This document shows positions 56,895 through 64,000 of a stretch of DNA of 64,000 nt, piece after piece. Below the pieces are notes generated by a model, which was given only the letters and a program-made list of their open reading frames with translations, made no database searches and was not told the DNA's origin. The DNA is taken from assembly GCA_963969345.1 (NCBI GenBank), contig OZ017768.1:9836193-9900192 (forward strand), read 5' to 3'. The position numbers and the translations under genes are program-made. Every line of letters begins with the position of its first letter. The first letter of the stretch is position 1. This DNA comes from Turbatrix aceti. Its lineage: Eukaryota; Nematoda; Chromadorea; Rhabditida; Panagrolaimidae.

Positions 56895-58291
56895 TTCTGT
56901 TCCGGGGTTTTTAGGAGTTTGGCAACATGATCATTCGAGGAACGAAGTGGAAAAGGTGATTTGAAACCCAGAGGAATTATTGTTTTTATTTGATTTTAGT
57001 TTTGAAGAAAAGATAACAGGAAAGAGAAGAAAAATAATTGTGGTGATGGCGGGTGTAGGAAATGTGTATGTATGTGAAATAGATGAATGTGATTAGGTCA
57101 AATCAACCGACCACGACAGCATTCAGCTATGTATACCGGACACCGCTGATGGCTGCTGTTCGTTGGGATGCTGCTATGTGTGTATGCTGAAAAAAGTCAG
57201 GTTTCCGTTGGTCAAAAGTTATTGAACGTCAATCGAAATATTGAAATGTCCGGTAAAAATTGTCACGACTGATTAAAAACAAAAAAAAAGAGCGGAAAAC
57301 TACAATTTAATTATCGATGTAACAAATTGAATGAAAAAATATAAAATATGTGAGAAGATCGATTAAAAATGTTTCTCCGGAGTCAAGGCGCATTCAGCCA
57401 TCACAAAACACAACAACAAAAAATTATTTGATCTGCACAGAAACCAACAAAAATGGAACAACACATAAACCATCTTTCCCCGCCATCTTGTTTTTTTTTA
57501 TGTTCTCGATTCCAAGTAGCCGATAGGCTATAAACCTACAAATAACCAAATGTGAGATGACGAATCCTTTCCTCAAGAGCGACAGCAAATAAATCAGAGT
57601 ATAGGCAACTCAGGTTACAACCGTAGAAATACTAAAAAAACAATTGGAATTGAAATTGTATTGGATTATAGTTGTTGAAACGACGTTAACAGAAATCATA
57701 AACCTTGTTTCTCTGCAGTGAATCACAATAGAAAAAAAACATTGAAGAAAAAAACTGGACAGAACGGGTTAAAGGTAAAAGAGAAAAAAATGAAAGACAG
57801 GTAAAAAATATTTTTTCAATTATCCTTTGAACGACACATGTAAAAAATGTCAGAATCATTTTTTGCTTTTTGTGCTAAAATTCAGGCTTCAAGCCGTAAT
57901 AATAAACACCAAAAAATTAGAAAGATATAAAATTAGAAAATGTCAAAATCTCATTTTAAATCAATTCCATTAACTTGTACTTTTTTCCTTCTTCAGGCAA
58001 CGCAAAACTCACAATACAATGGAAAACAAACAAGATGTAAGAAATGAATCAAAGCAACGTTAGTTGACTGAAACAGAACAAAAATGCATTTTGACGTTCT
58101 GTCTCCCGTTTTGCGTTCACGATCCATTAACGTCGAACAAAATGAGAAACAAAGGTCAAAAAAGGTTAAATTAAAAGGAAACATGATATCGCGGCTGTTG
58201 ATCAACAAAACAAATAAAACATAATATAAAAAAATAGTATGTCCGAGGCGGTAAATAAATGAACTGAAATGAAATGAAATGAAATAAAATA
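56895..58291. other. Gene-poor region upstream of the tetraspan gene
   Basis: This AT-rich stretch has no credible coding exon and ends in a short GAAAT repeat (about 58266-58286). It presumably includes the promoter of the tetraspan gene. Confidence 0.45.
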
Positions 58292-59864
58292 CAGTGAGTT
58301 GCAAAATGATAGACTCACCCCTAAAATTAGGATTTTGGGCAAAACCGTAAAAGCTGCAATAACGGGAGTAGGCTCATTCGATTCAGCGTAAAAAGTTACG
58401 TCCGTAATAGTTGCTTCCGGCTTTATTTACAAAAAAATACGGCCACCAGAAAATAATCTTAGTTTTTTGACCGTTGCAAAATGATAGACTCACTTGGGTT
58501 TTCGGGGGGAATAAATTATTTACAGTGCGCCATAGATCCGCAAACTAGGTATTTGTAACAGACATGTTAGTTTCAATCAAAATTAATCACAAATGTGCGG
58601 TGGGACAGGCTTCAGAAAAAAAATTGAGCGCTTAAGGGGAAATTAGATTCCTAACATCAATGAAGGCTTCCTGAGAGTTGCTGATCGCTGATATTAAGCG
58701 CCTATCGACACACAGTGAACCTAGAGTATGCCTCCGTAAGATTTCAAACCGTTTTGGGCATGTACATTGTGTTGGCCAAAACGGAAGATTCAATTTTCGA
58801 TGTTGAGTAAGCTAAAATTCGCAATTCAGTGTATTCTGACACCGTTTTCGACCGAGAAAATTTTTTTCTGAACAATCAACGTTGATAAAACAATAAAAGA
58901 TATACATTCAAAACATTTTGGTGTAATACGCTGCTTGTACCGGGCAATACAACATTCTAAAAGCCCCTGTTTTTATTAGTCAAAAACGAGAGTCAGATGT
59001 CAAGTTCAGAAACTCGGTTTTTTTTAACCAACGATGCTATTGAGTTGGGTTCGTTATTATCAAAAATGTAAATCTTATCAACTGAAACAACTTGATGTGG
59101 TTTTGGACAGAATTGTGCAAAAACAATTTGCAATTTAGCGAAAAAAATTTAAGTTTCGGGAAAGGGGGCATTTCTGGTTTTCACGACGCTCTGTTGACCA
59201 CTTGTTTTGTCTCGTGTATGTCGCGTATTATATCAAAAAAGGTTTGAATGTATATCTTTTATTGTTTTATCAACGTTGATTGTTCAGAAAAAAATTTTCT
59301 CGGTCAAAAACGGTGTCAGAATACACTGAATTGCAAATTTTAGCCCACTCAACATCGAAAATTGAATCTTCCGCTTTGTCCAACACAATGTACATACCCA
59401 AAACGGTTTGAAATCTTACGGGGGCATACTCTAGGTTCACTATGTGTCGATAGGCGTTCAATATCAGAGATCACCAACTCTCAAGAAGCCTCCCTTGATG
59501 TTGGGGGTCTAATTTCCCCTTACACGCTCAATTTTTTTTTCTTAAGCCCGTTCCAGCGCACAATTGTGATTAATTTTGATTGAAACTAACATATTTGTTG
59601 CAAATACCTGGTTTGCGGCACTATAAAGCACTGTAAATAGTTTATTCTCCCCGAAAACCCAAGTGAGTCTATCATTTTGCAACGGCCGAAAAACTAAAAT
59701 TATTTTTTGCTGGCCGTATTTTCTTGCGAACAAACCCGCGGGCAACTACAACTAACGTAACTTTTTACGCTGAATCCAATGAGCCGACTCCCGTTATTGC
59801 AGCTTTTACAGTTTTGCCGAAAATCTTGATTTTAGGGGTGAGTCTATCATTTTGCAACTCACTG
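58292..59864. mobile_element. TA-flanked foldback element (Tc1/mariner-like)
   Basis: The termini are CAGTGAGTTGCAAAATGATA and its exact complement, each flanked by a TA dinucleotide (58290-58291 and 59865-59866), as for Tc1/mariner insertions. The inverted arms extend inward about 625 bp (58292 to about 58915 against about 59245-59864) with scattered substitutions, around a 330-bp non-repeated centre. Short open frames in the arms do not resemble the D,D34/D-E transposase, so the element is non-autonomous. Confidence 0.88.
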
Positions 59865-59866
59865 TA

Positions 59867-61907
59867 GAATAAAAAAACGACATGTATTTATAACGACACT
59901 CGCATCAGGTGAAGTCAGTAACATCCGAGTGATCTTGAAGACCAATGAAAAAGGAAAGTGAGCAAAAGACGAGGCCATGAGGTGAAGACAGGTTGTTGTT
60001 GTTAATTGCAGAATCAATATATCAATTATAAAGAGTCTAAAAGGGTGCATAGGATCCTGGGCACTGCGCAAAATTGGCTGCACTGAATAGAAAAAAAAAT
60101 CTAAAAATGTAAAAAAATCTAAATGGTGATAATTCTGATTTTTTGCAGTTCAAAATCAAAAAAATATTTTTCTTAACCAACATAAGAGCATCACCACGCT
60201 CTCAACTGCCCTTTTTAGACGCATTCAGCCACCCAAAAACATTACCACCGCGCATGTATGCGGCAGTCAAGTCAGCCATCAGTATCTCAAATCTTAAGTA
60301 AACTCGTTTTTTTCATCATTGTGATTGCGGAACGTCAAGAATGTGCTACTTATACATACACGCTATCCACAGTTAGTGACAACTCACGGGCAAATCACGT
60401 TAGCGTCTGACGTGCATCTGATGCTGACCGCGGATACACACTAACACACGATGCAGCTATCTTAATTCTTTCTTTCCCTCACTCAGTTGACAACGACAAT
60501 AAATATGTGTAATGAATGTAGTGGTACAAACAACTGATGTACATACTGCTATTGCTCGTGACAATTAGACGACTCATAAAAATATTTATTCATGCGCAAC
60601 ACAGGCAAAAAAAATGGGCTGGTTTACATAATCGATGGATCGCACCGGTGCATGAGTTTTTTGGTTGATATAGCGTGTACAAAGAGGCATTGTTCTTATT
60701 TTTATTCGTCTTCTGATGGTCACCAGAAGTAATAAAACATGTTAACGATCAAAAAGTACGCTGTCTAAAAAATTGATCGTTACAGAGGTCATTGCAGTGC
60801 AAGAAATTCTTGGCGTTCTTTTTCACGTAATTTACATTTTTTTTTATCGGAAATTAGGTTTTTGTCCTAAAATTGTGAAAAAAACTTTTTTTAATCATAA
60901 AAAAATCTAATGCCATTTTTTTTATTTTTTAATTAAACAAAGTTGATTTTTTGTAGATCGACTTTATTTTTATATTTAGACAAAGTTAATTTTTTTATTT
61001 GCAGTAGATTTTGTCATTAAAAAACATTTTTTTTTCAACTCAGATATTTGGTTCTGCAAATTATTATCATTTTACGGAGTGCCAAAACAACAAAAACACA
61101 GTTACACTACGTAAAACAATACACAACGCAGCAAAAGCCTCCCACCAACAAACAAGCCGCAACGGAATTATTCATTCTATCCTTTCTCCCAAATTGAAAG
61201 AACAATGTGCACCTTCTCTTCCGATCCATTCATCCACACATAGAACACACACAAACGCATGTATCGGACTTTGGACGGTGAACGTTAAAGCAATCAGACC
61301 GGAACCCGAACTCTATACTTTCTTCTTCTTTTATGGCGCCGCACCGCAAAACGCAATTGCAATGACCAGACAAGAGGCACGTCGTTGTTGGCGAGTGATG
61401 ATGACTGATCACCTCCCCACCGACTTGCTTCATGGTCACTCAACCGGTTAGTACCTCCTGACATCCACCCGTCAACAATTATTAGACTAGATGACCGGGG
61501 AGAGTCACCTGTCGCCAGGTGAGGTGAGGTGGGTAACCAATTGCAATTGATGCTAGATGGCAAAAAAATTATTTAACGCGGAAATGGGAAAATGATGGAT
61601 AATTAGCGGTAAATCAAAAATTCTGACTAACGTCAAAAAATTTTTTTGACGGCTGGGATTTTCAAAGTTGATAAAAAAAATCAAAATTTTTACCAATGTT
61701 TTTGCATTTTGTGGACATTTCCGAAAAATTTGAATAATTTCAATCCCGCACAGAAAATTTGATTCAAAAAAATTTACAATAATAAAGTTCACTTTCCCAT
61801 TGAAAATTTCAATAACTCATAACTTTTGAAAGAGTTCAAAAGAAAGCAAAAGACAAGAAAAAACCTCATTCATTGTTTTTTACTCCGTTCGATTCAACGC
61901 TACTACC
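59867..61907. other. Gene-poor region upstream of the RdRP gene
   Basis: No gene is supported. The sequence is AT-rich with a moderately GC-balanced patch at about 61080-61560. It should contain the promoter of the RNA-directed RNA polymerase gene that starts at 61908. Confidence 0.45.
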
Positions 61908-64000
61908 ATGGTGGCCCGTGCAATGAACGGTCTTCCGCTCGATCAGCTTCACGCCATGCAATACAGGGAAAAGCGACAGGTGCTGGTGTCACGCTACCTC
62001 CGCGAGCGACAGGCTCTCGTCGATCCGAACAAGAAGCCCCTCGTCTGGACCGAGCCTCCGGAGATTGAGTTCAACGTCTTTCGCTTTCGTTCGCATGATT
62101 CGAAGAATGCCATTGTGCATGAGGTTAATGGCATACTTATGCAGGTTAGTTCGGATTTGTATGGCAGAACTTTTTAGGGTTTGCTTTGAAAAAATTAGAA
62201 CTTTTGTTTGTTTTTTTTTGATTGTTTTTTTCTGGACAAGTTTTACAACTTTTTTTGACATAAAATTTTTGTAAATTTTTGTTTATTAAAAATTAAAATT
62301 TTAAATTTTTAAAAATTTGTTTAACCTTTTTTTTATATGTAAAAAAATTGAAAAATTAAAAAAAGTCCCACTGATAAATTCTGAAACAAAATTTTTAAAA
62401 ATAATTTTTTTTTTGAAATTTCCAGTGCGAATCCCTGATAAAGTTCATGATCGTCCGGATAACCGACTGTCCGACCACGATCTACGAAAAGCCTCAGGTC
62501 GAGCTCAAGTACCGCGGCATCCTTCGTCCCTGTTCCCGGGGCACGCTCTACTCCATCCGCCTGCTGGCCGCCGAGTTTTGCTGCTACAGCGGCTACCGCT
62601 TCGAGTGCCAAGGCTACATCGAGTTTGCCGATTTTGAACGCTTCGTACCCGAACACAGGTGGGCGTGGAAGGACACGGTCGACGTCAAATGGCTCGCCCT
62701 GGGGTCCATGCCGAATCCTGGTATCTTCATGGTCCGTGGAGACTACTACAGCGACTTCAACTGCCGGTCCAACGTCTACTCACGGCACAACGAGTCGACC
62801 GTGAACTACGTCGCTGGATCACACAATTTGTTGTCCTGGTTCAACGTTGACGTGCATCATTCTATTGTTGAGGTTTTCTACGCGATTCCTTTGCCCGAAG
62901 CCGACGACGATGGACTCGTTTTTCTGGGGTATAAACTGACGTTTGCCTTCGACGCGATTCGGTGCATGGTCATCGACAATTCCGCCGACGCAAAGAATAA
63001 CTACATTTTCTTCAAACTCAAGTACCCTCCTCAGATCTGGGAAGCCCTGCCGAGAACGTTCAACCGAAGACGGATGATCAACCTCAAAGTCTGCAGGGAT
63101 TGGGTGAGAATCCTCGGCTTTATTCCAGAAGTCGGGATCACAGCCGGCGCGTCGAAGACTGTACTCGCGGGTACAACGACCATCGGCCTGGGCCTGCCGA
63201 AGAAGCCCATCCAGCCCCTTGGTGTGCCGAGCAAGTTCTTCGATGACCCAGTTGTCAAGCAGATGGATGTAAGATTTGGTATACAAAAAAATGTGAAAAT
63301 TTTTTTTTAGAATCCAACCCAAATTTTGTTCGACTTCGTTGCCAAGATTCGTCGTCATACGCAGTGCCGGGTAATGTTTGGCAAGGTGAAGCAGCTGCCA
63401 CCGGTCAAAAGGTACACACCGCAGATCCCCAAGATGGACTCTTTTCGGGTTACTTATGTTCTTGAGGTCAGTTTTAGAAAAAAATGTAAAAATTATTTAT
63501 TATGCATAAAAAATTTTCAAGTTCCTAAAGTCTCGAAAAAATCCGAAGCATTCAAAATCTTTCGAAAATCTTTAATTTGTGCTAAACATTTTTTTGATTT
63601 TTTTGGTTCGACGATAAAAATGTGCAACAGTTCAAAAAAAATCCTTTAAAAAATTCTAAAAGTTCAGTATTCAAAATATCCAATTTTTCGAATTTTTGAA
63701 CATAAAAATAGTTGCATCAAAAAAATCCAAATTTGACCCTCCTTTTAGGCCCTCCTCGGCCGAAACTTCGACCTCATGGACCAACTCACAACCTACCCTC
63801 CCCGAGGCAACACATCTACCGTCAATGTCTTTTCCGGTGAAATGGACGTCGTTAATGTCACCGAGATCACTTCGGAAATCCACTCGGCTCCTGTTTTTTT
63901 CCGACGCGTCATCAAAAGATTTGCACAATGCTCAGATGCTTGTGAATCCGCACTCGAAGCACTCCTACTCGCAGTCGACGAATGCCGGGCTATTTCACTG
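61908..64000 (+). CDS. Probable RNA-directed RNA polymerase (EGO-1/RRF type), 5' part
   Basis: Exons seen are 61908-62144, 62426-63268, 63311-63466 and 63749 onward to the window edge; all junctions are phase 0. That gives about 496 codons, with the catalytic core still outside. The N-terminal half carries the type of sequence found before the catalytic domain in nematode small-RNA-pathway RdRPs: VFLGYKLTFAFDAIRCMVID, YIFFKLKYPPQIWEALPRTF and CRDWVRILGFIPEVG. The YPPxIWEALPR and CRDWxRxLG motifs are the main basis of the call. Such enzymes copy mRNA templates to make secondary small RNAs for RNA interference. The start at 61908 has a good ATG context (CTACCATGG). The identification should be treated as probable because the DLDGD-type active site is not in the window. 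Confidence 0.65.

Noticed and set aside
59270..59461. 63-codon minus-strand frame in the TA-flanked foldback element
   Set aside because: No transposase motif; the complementary arm carries the same sequence with stops, so it is a chance frame in a repeat arm.
1..64000. tRNA, rRNA, CRISPR and operon-type bacterial features
   Set aside because: No tRNA B-box with a matching cloverleaf, no rRNA-like conserved block and no regularly spaced repeats were seen; the window is eukaryotic.

Overview
This is a piece of a eukaryotic nuclear genome, most likely from a free-living rhabditid-type nematode. The evidence is short introns (many about 45-50 bp) with GT..AG ends, a DAF-12/NHR-8-type nuclear receptor, serpentine chemoreceptors of nematode type, an F-box-associated (FBA/FTH-like) protein, the N-terminal part of an RNA-directed RNA polymerase, and RTE-like LINE tails. 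I cannot name the species. All gene models below were assembled by eye from splice sites and reading frame; for every multi-exon model called complete, the summed exon length is a multiple of three.

Layout. 1.0-8.2 kb: glutathione reductase (+), a chromodomain protein (-) carrying a copied glutathione reductase fragment in an intron, and a BAR-domain-like protein (+). 8.2-17.5 kb: about 9 kb without a convincing gene. 17.5-23.2 kb: a nuclear receptor with a DNA-binding domain and long Gln-rich region but no ligand-binding domain in view, followed by a 5'-truncated LINE. 25.4-28.8 kb: a putative GTPase-like, tail-anchored protein (-).

30-49 kb is an AT-rich, fast-changing cluster. It holds a serpentine receptor (-) split by a complete 5.1 kb Ty3/gypsy element with apparently identical LTRs, then a tandem array on the + strand: phospholipase B-like gene 1, receptor 1, phospholipase B-like pseudogene 2, receptor 2, and a third phospholipase B-like fragment split by a 1.9 kb palindromic transposon. 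The two + strand receptors have a signal peptide and a C-type-lectin-like extracellular domain spliced in frame to a serpentine membrane body. This fusion, and its co-amplification with a secreted or lysosomal phospholipase B-like enzyme, is the most interesting thing in the window. 49-53.5 kb holds a small secreted-protein gene, its decayed copy, an F-box-associated protein, LINE tails and a nested hAT-type MITE.

53.8-56.9 kb: a tetraspan membrane protein with a long tail (-), with an inverted repeat in intron 1. 57-61.9 kb: gene-poor, with a 1.6 kb TA-flanked foldback element. 61.9 kb to the end: the 5' part of a probable RNA-directed RNA polymerase.

Two compositional classes are visible: conserved genes (glutathione reductase, nuclear receptor, RdRP) use C/G at third codon positions, while the receptor/phospholipase cluster uses A/T. 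At least four long inverted repeats sit in or beside genes.
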